From Dendrocalamus latiflorus (taxonomy: Eukaryota > Streptophyta > Magnoliopsida > Poales > Poaceae): DNA of 64,000 bases. The translations under genes were made by a program, and so were the position numbers. The notes beneath the pieces are model-generated. The model saw nothing but the letters and a program-made list of their open reading frames with translations. It was not told the DNA's origin and searched no databases. Within the stretch, counting starts at the first letter, position 1; every line of letters starts with the position of its first letter. Where the stretch lies: positions 14,561,589 to 14,625,588 of the forward strand of contig CM029632.1 of the NCBI GenBank assembly GCA_017311315.1. The letters are read 5' to 3'. Shown one piece after another: positions 1 to 10,745 of the stretch.

Positions 1-1379
1 ACAAGGTTACCAAGTAATTGGAAGAAATACTAACGGAGATAGTAATATCCACCCTACAGATCGGAACATGTTCACCACAAATAAATAGTTCTATTACTTC
101 AGGAAAGGACTATGTTAAATGCTGTATGATTTTTGTCAGACAACCAAGTATGCTCAAGGAGATACCAGAAAGAGAGGCCATATCTCAGCAATGTTTTCCT
201 AACATAAGTTGTTGCAAGAAATGATAAAAGAGATGGTAATCTACCGATCATAGACAGAAAAAAAAATTACCTTTGAATTGTTCGGGCTTTTTTTTGTAAT
301 TTCCCTCATTTTGGTGAAAGGAAAGAAAAAATGGCCGTGGGGCCCACTTGTAAGGCAGGGAGATGAGATGAGGGGAGGCAGTCCGTTCGGCTCATTTTCC
401 TTAGATCTAGCCGACGCTCTTGCTATCTCTCTTCTCTTTCTTCAGCGGTATCTTCGAATCCACCGGTTTGTGGGCGCCGCCTCCCCTCTTTTGGACGATT
501 TCTTTGAATCTCCCACTCGAGTGCGCCGTCGAATGCTGGCCAAGTTGTTTCTTCGGCCATAAAACAGAGATGGGGAAGGAAGCTCGGGGCATAGGAATAG
601 AGGTGAGCCACCAGATTCAAAATTTCTATAGCTGATCTGGTTTTGGAGAGAGCTCGGAGATGCCGTGCTTGCGTGGCCTCCGAGTTGTGGCTTTCCTATG
701 CTCTCTGCTCTCGGGTCCCCTCTCTGGACTGCGTGCTTGTGCGCGGTGGTTCTTGGTCTTCTCGGCTTGGCCGTGGCCGAGAGCAGTGCAACGGGTTTTT
801 GATCCTTCTGTGGCTTTGTGCGGCACTGACTAGTACCTCGACTTCACAAATCTAGTGAGTACAAATCTATGGAGGAGGACTTTGTAACTCTAATTGTCTC
901 TCTAGTGATTCTCTGGTATTCACCAGTGATTGGTTTTCTAGGACATCGTCTCTAACGAGTCTAGCCCCTTTTACCGTTACGGCGGCTTAGAGTGCTACCG
1001 CTATGTGAGATTGCTCTCACATAGTTACCCAGTAACTATGCTCACTCCCCTGTACGAAACCCAAAGTGCAATGCAAAATTAAAAAACAAATTAAAACTCC
1101 GTAAGAGCTTGTATAATAGTACGATGTTAACTGTCCGTAAATATTACCATGTAGGACAAAAGATAATATAGAAGAGAGTGGGAAAGTATAGAGAATTGAG
1201 TCGTTTCTCATGCAACAGTTGATTATAATACGATAAATAAGATGCATTATGTCATGGAGGAGCTGTTTATAGAAACATGTAAAATGACAACCTATCACAG
1301 TAGTTGTCTTTAGTACTGTTCATAGATGATACAGAGTGTTACTATAGACAATAGTTATATAGTTATATATACTAATGTA
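1..1379. other. 5' flank without a confident gene
   Basis: No open reading frame here has recognisable protein content. The stretch around 300-620 is GC-rich and pyrimidine-rich like a plant 5' leader, and a short ATG frame at 570-602 runs straight into a GTGAGC splice-donor-like sequence, so it could be the first exon of a gene whose remainder has been lost or lies elsewhere. No matching downstream exon is visible before the transposons begin. A perfect 10-bp hairpin lies at 1001-1024. I assign no function. Confidence 0.35.
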
Positions 1380-1640
1380 CTCCATCCGTTCAAGATTATA
1401 GTACGTATTTTTTGAATGATCTTATCTATAAATATATGATGTATTTAATGTTGTAAAGCAAAATTATTATGATGTTTCCTTTATACCCTAATAAATCTGC
1501 AATTTTATTTGCTATTTTCTATATATATTTATTAAATATACTTCTTAGAGATAATAATTAAGGATAACTTAACTATTTTTACTATCTTCTTAGTCTATAT
1601 AATAATAAAAAATATACTTTATAAATTTAGACAGAGTGAG
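1380..1640. mobile_element. Stowaway-like MITE (Tc1/mariner type)
   Basis: The 261-bp AT-rich element has terminal inverted repeats that start CTCCATCCGTTCAAGATTAT on the left and, read on the other strand, CTCACTCTGTCTAAATTTAT on the right. It is flanked on both sides by TA (1378-1379 and 1641-1642). TA duplication and CTCC(A/C)TCCGTT-type ends are the hallmarks of grass Stowaway MITEs. It has no coding capacity. It sits only a few bases from the Mutator-like element to its right. Confidence 0.8.
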
Positions 1641-1653
1641 TAAATGCCTACAA

Positions 1654-2939
1654 GGAATTTTTTGTACAGATAATCCATTTTTTATTCAAAATTACAGAAA
1701 TATACCCGCGGAAATTTGTTTTTACAAAAATAGGCTCCAGTCGCCTAACGGTTGGGCAACTGGAGCCTTTCGCCCAACTCAGTAGCGGCAACTGGAAAAT
1801 CTCCCAACTGTTGGGCGATTAATTGCAGTCGTCCAATGGTTGGGCGACTGCACTCAGGCCCCCGTGAATGTTTTAAATTTTGTCAAATTTGTAGTTTTAA
1901 ACTGATAAAAAATCTGCGGGAGTTGTAATAAAAGTTTATGTTCATTGTATATTGTAGGTGTGTAAAAAATTTTGAGAAATTTTTTTAGAAACGATTGACC
2001 GTAGAACGATCGGTACATATGATGGTAAGTGATATTTTGATGTTACTAAGAATTCATGTCTCTGGGCTAGGATTGGGTTGAGGAGGATCGACGGGTCCAG
2101 CGGTCAGATTATCACAGACAGTTCTACATACAAATCGTCTGTAATATTCTCTATCACAAGTTTTATATACCGATGCAATATAAACAACTAATCTAAAAAG
2201 ATAAAATAGCAAAGTTTTATATGGCATATATATACTCATTTGAAAGGTTTCGATGAGATCTACAACTTTTCAGTTCAAGCAAAATCCAAATTCCAAAGGG
2301 AAGACCAAGATATGGCCAATTTTCAGAGTCTTGGAGGGCGACTAGCATTAGCTTGTCATTTGTTTTGGATCGGACTCATTGTTAACTTTCCAACGAGTAC
2401 AAGAACGTCGAAAACGGACACCGTATGCAAAAGTTATGCCCGTTTTACTGAAGGTGTGTCGGAAATGGACTTGAATTCGTTTCGGCCACAATTGAAACTG
2501 CTCTAACTTTTGATCCAGTAGCCGAAATTGCTCAAATTTGTTTCTGGAGGCTTTTGGATGTACGAAGAACAACTCCACCAATTTTCACTATTTTTGGCGA
2601 AGGTTTGATGCACTTTCCAAATTTCGGCATAGATGAACTCTTTCCTCTCTTTTTTTCTCTTTTCTTTTATAACTTCAGCAGATTTTTTACTAGTTTAAAA
2701 CTACAAAATTGACAAAATTTAAAATGTTCACGGGGGCCTGAGTGCAGTCGCCCAACCATTGGGCGACTGCAATTAATCGTCCAACAGTTGGGAAATTTTC
2801 CAGTTGTCGCTGCTGAGTTGGGTGAAAGGCTCCAGTCGCCCAACCGTTGGGCGACTGGTGCCTATTTTTGTAAAAAAATTTCCCACAAGTATATTTCTGT
2901 AGTTTCGAATAAAAAATAGATTATCCGTACAAAACATCC
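1654..2939. mobile_element. Mutator-like foldback element, 1.29 kb
   Basis: The left arm (1654 to about 1935) and right arm (about 2675 to 2939) are inverted copies of each other over roughly 270 bases, with about one mismatch in ten. The element is flanked by a perfect 9-bp direct repeat TGCCTACAA at 1645-1653 and 2940-2948. A 9-bp duplication with long inverted repeats is typical of Mutator-like elements. The arms contain internal palindromic units such as GTTGGGCGACTG, which recur several times per arm. The central 740 bases have short frames but no transposase. Part of the centre (2386-2450) is shared with another element in this window at 37807-37870. Confidence 0.8.
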
Positions 2940-2948
2940 TGCCTACAA

Positions 2949-3196
2949 GCACCACAAGCGCCCCAGCAATGTTGCTCACAGCCCCCACCCGCTAGTTTGC
3001 TGCGCCGTGGGACCTGCCACATGCGCCACGCTACCCACTCCACGTAGTAGTACTACGTCGAGTCATCGACCCACTTGGCAGTGTAAAGGTCAGCACCATC
3101 CCTGAGCCCGAACCCAAAGGCCATGCATAGCAGGCAGGCACGATTTCGACGGAGGGGGAGCAGCGGGATCCCAGGTCCCACATGGTGGTGGTCGTG
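2949..3196. other. Intergenic spacer between two transposons
   Basis: This is about 250 bases of GC-moderate DNA between the Mutator-like element and the Copia insertion. I see no gene, motif or repeat in it beyond a short palindromic stretch around 3043-3056. It ends in the 5-bp Copia target site GTAGA at 3197-3201. Confidence 0.4.
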
Positions 3197-3201
3197 GTAG
3201 A

Positions 3202-3445
3202 TGTTAGGAAACTGGGCCCATGGCCAAGAGTCTTGACATATTTGGGCACCCCACCGTACACTATAAATAGGGACCTAGACCCCCCTCATTATGTACCCCG
3301 ATGCAATCTAAAGCAATAAAGAAAGACCAGGAGTTCTCTCTACCTCTCTGTGTTCAATCTATTATTCTGTGATTTTGTGATTGATTCGTTCTTGTTCTGA
3401 GCGGAGGAATCGATCAGACTGGTCGCCAGCGACAGTTCCTCAACA
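3202..3445 (+). repeat. 5' LTR of Copia element 1
   Basis: This is a 244-bp long terminal repeat that begins TGTTAGG and ends CCTCAACA. It contains a TATAAATA box at about 3262 and an AATAAA signal at about 3314, consistent with promoter and polyadenylation roles. The sequence just downstream (CGTTATCAGCACGAC) is in primer-binding-site position, but it is not the usual plant Copia initiator-Met complement and I cannot assign its tRNA. Confidence 0.93.
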
Positions 3446-3563
3446 CGTTATCAGCACGACTTCGCTCCGGTGAACGAGGTAATCATCGAAGCACAGATTG
3501 AATTTTCTAGATCGCTTTTGAATCTGTATTTTCTTTTCGCGTTCTAGATTGAAATTCTACGGT

Positions 3564-3870
3564 GCAAATCCACCCTAATCTACCGCGAGCAGACTTGAAG
3601 TTGCCAGCACAATGCCGATCGGTAGATTATGAAACGGGGTAGATGTTGATTGCACTGTAGAACGATGCAAATCCGCCCTAAATCTACCGCGAGCAGACTT
3701 GAAGTCGCTGGCACAATGCCGATCGGTAGATTATGAAACGGGGTAGATGTTGATTATACTGTAGAACGATGCAAATCCACCCTAAATCTACCGCGAGCAG
3801 ATCTGAAATCGCCGGCACAATGTCGATCGGTAGATTGCGAAAACGGGGTAGATGTTGATTGCATCGTAGA
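3564..3870 (+). repeat. Three tandem copies of a ~103-bp unit in the Copia 1 leader
   Basis: Three copies begin GCAAATCC at 3564, 3667 and 3771, giving a period of 103-104 bases. Each copy contains the phrases CTACCGCGAGCAGA and GATCGGTAGATT and ends GGGGTAGATGTTGATT. The copies differ at only a few positions. They are in the untranslated leader between the primer-binding region and gag and do not encode protein. Confidence 0.85.
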
Positions 3871-5352
3871 TTGGAAACAAATTTTGCATGGTGTTGGCTG
3901 ATCCAGCATGATCACAAGCACAAGATAATATATGCATTAGTACCCTGTTTAGTTCCTGCACAGCATTACAGATTGAAATTTTCGCATCTTCTTATGTTCT
4001 GCACGGCATTGCATGAAAAAAAACGACCGACGGCATGCAGTCACCGGCCGACTGCCGCTTGGGACGCCGGCCTCTCGGCTAGTAGCCGCGCGCTGCCCGG
4101 ATGACTGCCAGCCCCACATGGGCTACCCCGCACGGCCTCTCGACTTTCCCGCGCGCCCGCACGCGCAAGCTCCGGCCGCCGCCGTTTGCTCCACATGCCC
4201 GCACGGGCGCCGCCGGCCCCGCACACGCTGTCGCCGTCCCCGCACGGGCAGCTGCCGCGCTCGCACGCGCGCAGCCGTGCCGCACCGCCCTGGCTGCTCC
4301 GCTTCCCCACTGCAATGCGCCGCTGGCCCGCAGCCGCGTGCTCGCCTCGGCTTCGGCGCCCACCCAGCCTCCTCGTTTTCTGCGCCCGCACGCGCAGCGG
4401 ACGTCCCTTCGTCTTCCGCGCCGACGCCCAAACGAGCTGGCCGCCGCTCCATCTTCTGCGCCGTCGCCCGCCGCGCCGGCCCCAGCCCCGAACGCGCCGG
4501 CCCCACCCACGGCCCCCGCCGGCCCCTGCATGCGCCCGCGCACCGCCCGCCTAGCTTCCCCACGCCGCCGATCACAGCCCCGCCGGCGCCTGCATGCGCC
4601 CGTGTGCCGCCCGCTCGGACTCCTCCCTGCCGCCGCCTCTCGGGTCTGAACCCGCGCCGCCGCCACTTGGGTTTGGGGGTAGGGGAAACCCTACCCACCC
4701 CTTGTGTTTGCCCGGGTGGGTCGGCCAGGAGAATGGGCCAAACGGCCGAATGTTATGGACCGGGGGAAGGAGCAAAACGGGCCGGGCGGGGGGGGGGAAG
4801 GGGGGAGGGCCGGCGCCAGTGTTTTTGCGAAAAAGCCCATCCGGTTTCTGTAAATTACCGAAAGGCCCTAAAATTTGCATACAAGTCCCAAACTTTTACA
4901 GAAAAGGCCTCGTAATTCCGAAAATTGCGAATAAGCCTTCAAATTTACGAGCGGGTCCAGAATTTTATAGAAAACCCCTTGGTAAATCAGAAAATTGCGC
5001 GAATTTTTCTCTGAACTGAAATTTTGCGTAGAAACCCTCTGGAATTACATAATTTGCTGAAATTTCATATTTTAGCATAAAAGGGCCTTGGGAATCCAAA
5101 TTTTGCATCAATTTTTGCATTTGAAGCTTATTTATTTGTTCCATTACTGTTTTATGTATTTTCTGTTTTTGGTTAATTGTAATTGTTTAAATTGCTTTTA
5201 ATCACTGAAATTAGCAGGAAAATTATAGAAAATGCACAGAAAATTATGAAACATTATGGGAATATATTGCACCACTTTACTTACCTGTAGTAAATTTTTC
5301 ATACATGTTTACCTGCAATAAACTTATTTTATTTCGTTCATACACATGTAGA

Positions 5353-6403
5353 TGACTGGAATTTTGAACCGGGAGTTCGAGGAGCTGGCCTAGAATGGCC
5401 AAAACTATCTGACTTGGGCATCCGATGTCGAGATTGTGCTTGGGGCCGGAAGCTTGGCGCAGCAATTGGGATAAGCAGACAGAAAGACGCTCGACCCACA
5501 CCTGAGGAGAATGATCAGGCACTTCATTTTCTCAGGCATCACCTCTGCCCGACTCTCAAGAATGAGTATATGGCGGAGAGGAACGCGCTAGCACTCTGGA
5601 CCGCACTCAAGAAGCGGTTTGAGAGGCTTAAGTACACCATTCTTCCTCAAGCATAGCAGGAGTGGATCAGACTGAGGTTTGCCGACTTTAAAACGGTCGG
5701 GGAGTACAATTCTGCCTTGCACAGGATTTGTACAAACCTTAAACTTTGTGGCAAGGAGATCACAGATGACCAGAAGATCGAGAAGACCCTGTCTACTTTT
5801 CACCCCAGTGCTGTACAGACTAGCCGCAACTATCGTCAAGATGGCTACAAGGAGTACGCCGAATTGATTGATATGATGCAGGTGGCAGAGGCTCAAGACG
5901 AACTTCTCCGCAAGAATTACGTCTCGCAGCCACCAGGCAGCTCTGCTGGCCGTGAAGCCAACGCTAGCAGCTTCAAGGTGTGAAAGCTCTTGATGAAGAG
6001 AAGGGGGAAGAAGGGTAAGATCGTTGCCCAGAAAGGCAAGTCAGATGCTCCAAATGACAAGAAGGCTAAGAAGAGTGGCAAGACCTATGGCTAGCAGAAC
6101 CAGGGTTGCTACAAGTGTGGCAAGTGGGGACATTGGTCGCGGATATGCAAAGAACCGCACACATGTCATTGATGCCCACCAAGCTCAAAAGAAGAATGGC
6201 AAAGGGCAACCTGAAGCCCACTTTGCAGCCGTTGAGGGGGAGCAGCCTGAGCAGCTGCCGAAGATGATGGAGGTTGAGTCCATCCCGAAGCAGCACCTCC
6301 TTACGACTTAGAGGCAGTCACCGCCATGATCTCTCTTGAAGAGAATGTCACTTCTGAGAAAATAGCCAAAGAAGTCGATGATTTTCTAGTTGATTCCGTC
6401 TGA
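5353..6403 (+). pseudogene. Copia 1 gag (capsid/nucleocapsid), several stops
   Basis: The translated frame has a UBN2-type Gag body followed by a CCHC zinc knuckle (CYKCGKWGHWSRIC, around 6109-6150), the nucleic-acid-binding part of nucleocapsid. Gag packages element RNA into cytoplasmic particles. In-frame stops are visible at about 5654 and 5981, and more follow in the zinc-knuckle part, so this copy cannot make full-length Gag. The frame ends with TGA at about 6403. It is followed by about 250 bases of AT-rich sequence before pol begins, an arrangement unlike the single gag-pol frame of most plant Copia elements. Confidence 0.8.
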
Positions 6404-6649
6404 TGCACAGAATGCATGAGACGTTAATTGTCATTTATTTTGTGTTAAATGGACAAGTTTAGAACTTGCATGGTTGGTGTTTTAGGATTTTGTTTTCTCA
6501 TAATGGTTGGATGATTTTGGAATAAAACATTCATTTATTCAGTTTATATTGCATTATATGTTCTGATATTGGCGTATTTTATTTATGTGTTGAATGCCTT
6601 CTAATACATGTTAATTAAATACGTTATATTAGAACACGTGTGGCGCCCT

Positions 6650-7819
6650 ATGGAGGAAGTATGCCTTGGCGACAACGGCGCAACGAATACCATCTTAAGA
6701 GAGACTAAGTATTTCCAGTCGATCCGTAAGATCACCGGCAGCCTTACGACAATCGCCGGAAGCGATGCATGTATAATCGGTTCCGGAAGAGCCACAATTA
6801 TACTTCCAATGAGCACAACTTTGGTCATTGAAGAAGCCTTATTGTACCCAGAATCGACTAGAACTCTCCTAAGTTTTAAGGATATTCGCGCCAATGGTTT
6901 CCACGTTGAGACTGACGAAGAGTACGGTAAGGAATACCTGCTCATCACGAAGCGCGAAGAGAATGGCAAAAGAATATTAGAAAAGCTTCCTTCACTTGAA
7001 ACTGGGATATATTATACCACAATTAAAGCGCCTGCAGCGTACACTGTTCTGAAAACAGTGTTTAGAAGCTCTGAACTCTTCTGTCTCTGGCATGACAGAT
7101 TAGGCCACCCAAGTCTTAGGATGATGAGAAACATAATAAATAACTCACATGTGCATAATATTAATGTGAAGAATTTTCCGAATCGTGAAGATTTTGTGTG
7201 CCCTGCATGTGCCACCGGGAAACTAATAACTAGACCCTCCACTCTGAAAGTGAAGGATGAAGTCCCTGTATTCCTGGAACGCATCCAAGGAGACATTTGC
7301 GGTCCCATTCAGCCTGTCTCAGGGCCGTTTAAGTATTTCATGGTGCTCATTGACACTTATTCAAAGTGGTCATATGTGGGTTTGTTGTCCACAAGAAATC
7401 ACGCATTTGCAAAATTGATCTCGCAGATCATTCGCATTAGAAATGTGTTTCCAGATCATCATATCAAGTCCATCCGAATGGACAACGCTAGAGAATTTAC
7501 TTCAAAGGCATTTGATGATTATTGCATGGCGATGGGAATTGCAGTTGAGCATTCGGTACCGCATGTCCATACCCAAAATGGTTTGGCAGAGGCTTTAATT
7601 AAAAAAATTAAATTTATTGCCCGACCTCTCTTGCATAAAAGTAATTTGCCAGCTACATGTTGGGGACACGCAGTCCTTCATGCAGCGAATCTCATCAACC
7701 TTAGACCTTCGGCCTACAACATCCATTCACCTATGCAACTAGCGCAAGGGTCACCACCGAAAATTTCTCATCTTAGGAGGTTTGGATGCAAGGTTTATGT
7801 ACCGATACCATCTCCGTAG
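6650..7819 (+). pseudogene. Copia 1 pol, protease and integrase part
   Basis: The frame opens near 6608 and shows an aspartic-protease active site (LGDNGATNTI, around residue 22-31 of that frame), a GAG-pre-integrase segment with the HDRLGHPS motif, and an integrase core with the first Asp in GDICGP, the second in RMDNAREF, and the Glu in NGLAEALIKK. Protease matures the polyprotein, and integrase inserts the cDNA. A TAG at about 7817-7819 stops the frame where the Copia integrase C-terminal region should continue, and that region resumes at 7829. The product is therefore broken. Confidence 0.85.
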
Positions 7820-7828
7820 CGTACTGCA

Positions 7829-10277
7829 ATGGGCCCACTCTGCAAGACTGGGATATACATTGGTTATGAGACTGCATCCATAATCAGGTATTTGGAACCC
7901 ATATCGGGAGATTTGCATACTGCCCGCTTCGCTGATTGCATTTTTTATGAAGATAATATCCCGTCATTAGGGGGAGGAAATCAACCCGTCGATGAAAAAT
8001 GTCGGGAAATTACGTGGGAAGCTAGTGAAACTGAAAAAGAGGTCCAGAAGATCATCGACTTGCAAGCATTAGCAAATCAACTGCCCGATCATTTTAGCGA
8101 TTTGAAGAGCATGATTAAGTCGTATGTGCCTGCACGCAATGCACCGGAGAGGGTTGAAATACCAAAGAAAATTGAAGGTATCCCTAATCCTGTCCACAGG
8201 CCTCAGAATAAAAGGATGAGAACTCCGGTTCCTCGAGTCCAAAGTAACCGGGGACGCCCGACGAAAAAGGATAAGAGAGATTTATCACAACCGATCATTG
8301 AAGTCCCCCAGAATGAGAAGGGGAGCCAGTTGAGACCTGGCACAAGTATGACAACCTCAGAAAAGGGCATACCGGATCTGAATATCCCCATCGGCATGGA
8401 TATGTGCGCACACATCGGAGCCGAAAAACTAAAGGGACTTGCCAACGCAATTGAAAGAAGCGATGTGCGAGGTAAAGCTCCAGCAGAAGCAATCGCTCCA
8501 GAAGAAGCAACTTATGAAGAAATAGCTATAAATTATGTGCACACGGGAGAGTCCCTGAATAGGACAACAGCTAATATCGATATCTACTTCGTAAAGAAAA
8601 TTGCCACCATCATCGATCTTGATCCCGAGCCTGCATCGCTCGCAGAATGTAAGAAAAGATCAGATTGGAAAGATTGGAAGAAGGCAATAGCAACTGAATT
8701 GCTATCTCTGAATAAAAGAGAGGTGTTTGGGCCCGTATGCCGCACACCTCCCCACATACACCCCGTTGGGCACAAGTGAGTATTTGTTCGAAAGAGAAAT
8801 GAAAGAAATGAAGTAGTGAGATACAAAGCAAGGCTGGTAGCTCAAGGTTTCACTCAACGTCCTTGAGTTGATTAAGAAGAAACCTACTCCCCAGTCATGA
8901 GTGGAATCACTTTTAGATACTTGATCTCAATGGCAGTGAACTTGAACTTGTAAATGAAATTGATGGATGTTGTGACTGCATACCTTTTATGGTAACTTGG
9001 ATTCAGAGATTTATATGAAAGTCCCTGAAGGGACCCTTCTCGCGAACCAAGACAGAGCAAATAGAAATTTGTACAGTGTGAAACTCAGAAAGTCACTGTA
9101 TGGACTGAAACAATCTGGAAGAATATGGTATAATTGCTTGAGCGACTTTCTCTGCAAGAAAGGCTACACGAACAATGAAGATTGTCCTTGTGTATTTATA
9201 CGGCGATCCCAGAATGGATTCTGTATAATCTCTGTGTATGTAGATGATCTGAATATCATCGGGACAGCCGAAGACATAAAAGAAGTAAGCTCCTACTTGG
9301 AGTCAGAATTTAAAATGAAAGATTTGGGCAAGACCAAGTTTTGCTTAGGCCTGCAGCTTGAGCATGTCCCTGAAGGACTCTTGGTACATCAGTCGACCTA
9401 CACCCAGAAGGTTTTTGAAAGGTTTAGCTTCGAGAAGGCATTTCCCTCGAAAGTATCAATGATACGTAGGTCTTTACAGCAAGAAAAAGATCCTTTTCGA
9501 CCTAGGGAAGAGGGGGAGGAAGTCCTGGGATCGGAATTCCCATACTTGAGTGCAGTAGGAGCACTCATGTACTTAGCAAACTGCACTAGACCGGACATTA
9601 CATTTACCGTGAACCTATTAGCAAGGTACAATGCAGAGCCCACCAAAAGGCATTGGCGGGGCATAAAGGACATTTTCCGATACCTCTAAGGTAGCAAGGA
9701 CCTCGGATTATTCTACAGAAAAAATCAAGATCTGAACTTGATTGGCTATGCAGATGCTGGGTACCTATCGGATCTGCATACCGCAAAGTCTCAAATAGGT
9801 TATGTATTTCTGTGTGGTGGAACTGCAATTTCATGGAAATCGTCTAAGCAAAGCCTTGTAGCTACTTCGACGAACCACTCAGAAATCATAGCACTGTATG
9901 AAGCTGCACGAGAGTGCGCTTGGCTCCGCCGAATGGTTCACCACATCCAGCAGTCGTGTGAGATGAACATTGTGCAAACCCCCACAATTATCTATGAAGA
10001 TAATGCCGCTTGCGTTGCACAAGTGCAAACGGGCTATGTGAAGAGTCATCTCACAAAGCACATCAACTCTAAGTTCTTCTACGCACATGAATTGCAAAAG
10101 ATGGACGAAATTAAAGTACTGCATACTAAGTCATGTGAAAATCTCGCAGATTTATTCACTAAGTCACTCCCCGCATCTAGCTTTGAAAGGTGCGTGCATG
10201 GAATTGGAATGAGAAGTGCAGAATTCAGGGGGAGAATTTTCACAAGCCCGCTAATAAATCTTGATCATGAAGATTAA
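7829..10277 (+). pseudogene. Copia 1 pol, reverse transcriptase and RNase H part
   Basis: After the integrase C-terminal region, the reverse transcriptase core is visible with SLYGLKQSGRIWY and the catalytic YVDDLNI (about 9235-9255), then FKMKDLG and FCLGLQLEH. RNase H follows with YADAGYLSD (about 9745) and the invariant Ser-Lys-Gln-Ser and Glu region. Stops occur at about 8779 and 9689, and the region 8780-8995 is frameshifted, so the polyprotein is non-functional. The final frame (9738-10277) ends near the purine tract and 3' LTR. Confidence 0.85.
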
Positions 10278-10502
10278 GTACCCAAAGAATAAAGTCCTGC
10301 AGACCAAATGAATTTGGGTGAATTGTACTCTTTTTTCCCTTGACGAGTTTTCCATGAAGTTTCTCGACCAAGGTTTTTAATGAGGCAATTCGTGCATCGC
10401 AGCATCACATGTATCATGTACTCTTTCTCCAAAATTTTTCCACTGGGTTTTTATGGAGTTTTGACGAGGCATGAGCATGTTGGGTGAGTGCCCAAGGGGG
10501 AG

Positions 10503-10745
10503 TGTTAGGAAACTGGGCCCATGGGCAAGAGTCCTGACATATTTGGGCACCCCACCGTACACTATAAATAGGGACCTAGACCCCCTCATTATGTACCCCG
10601 ATGCAATCTAAAGCAATAAAGAAAGACCAGGAGTTCTCTCTACCTCTCTGTGTTCAATCTATTATTCTGTGATTCTGTGATTGATTCGTTCTTGTTCTGA
10701 GCAGAGGAATCGATCGGACTGGCCGCCAGCGACGGTTCCTCAACA
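10503..10745 (+). repeat. 3' LTR of Copia element 1
   Basis: This is a 243-bp repeat matching the 5' LTR except for about 7 substitutions and one missing C. It is preceded directly by a purine tract and followed by the duplicated target GTAGA. Only 12 bases separate its end from the TAA target of the next transposon. Confidence 0.93.

Larger units (their letters stand above)
3202..10745 (+). mobile_element. Copia LTR retrotransposon 1 (complete, decayed)
   Basis: The element is bounded by 244- and 243-bp LTRs that begin TGTTAGGAAAC and end CAACA, and by a perfect 5-bp target duplication GTAGA (3197-3201 and 10746-10750). Internal coding order is gag, protease, integrase, reverse transcriptase, RNase H, which is the Copia order. 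A purine tract (AAGGGGGAG, 10494-10502) abuts the 3' LTR. By hand alignment the LTRs differ at 7 positions plus one indel (about 3%), so the insertion is fairly recent, yet gag and pol contain several stop codons. The 1.9 kb leader between 5' LTR and gag is unusually long and very GC-rich around 4050-4680. Confidence 0.93.

Noticed and set aside
2240..2506. 88-residue frame inside the Mutator-like element
   Set aside because: Part of it corresponds to the non-coding block shared with 37807-37870; no protein family recognised.
4013..4915. 300-residue open frame, with overlapping long frames on both strands
   Set aside because: It lies in the GC-rich leader of Copia 1. All frames are open because of GC bias and translate to Pro/Ala/Arg strings with no domain.
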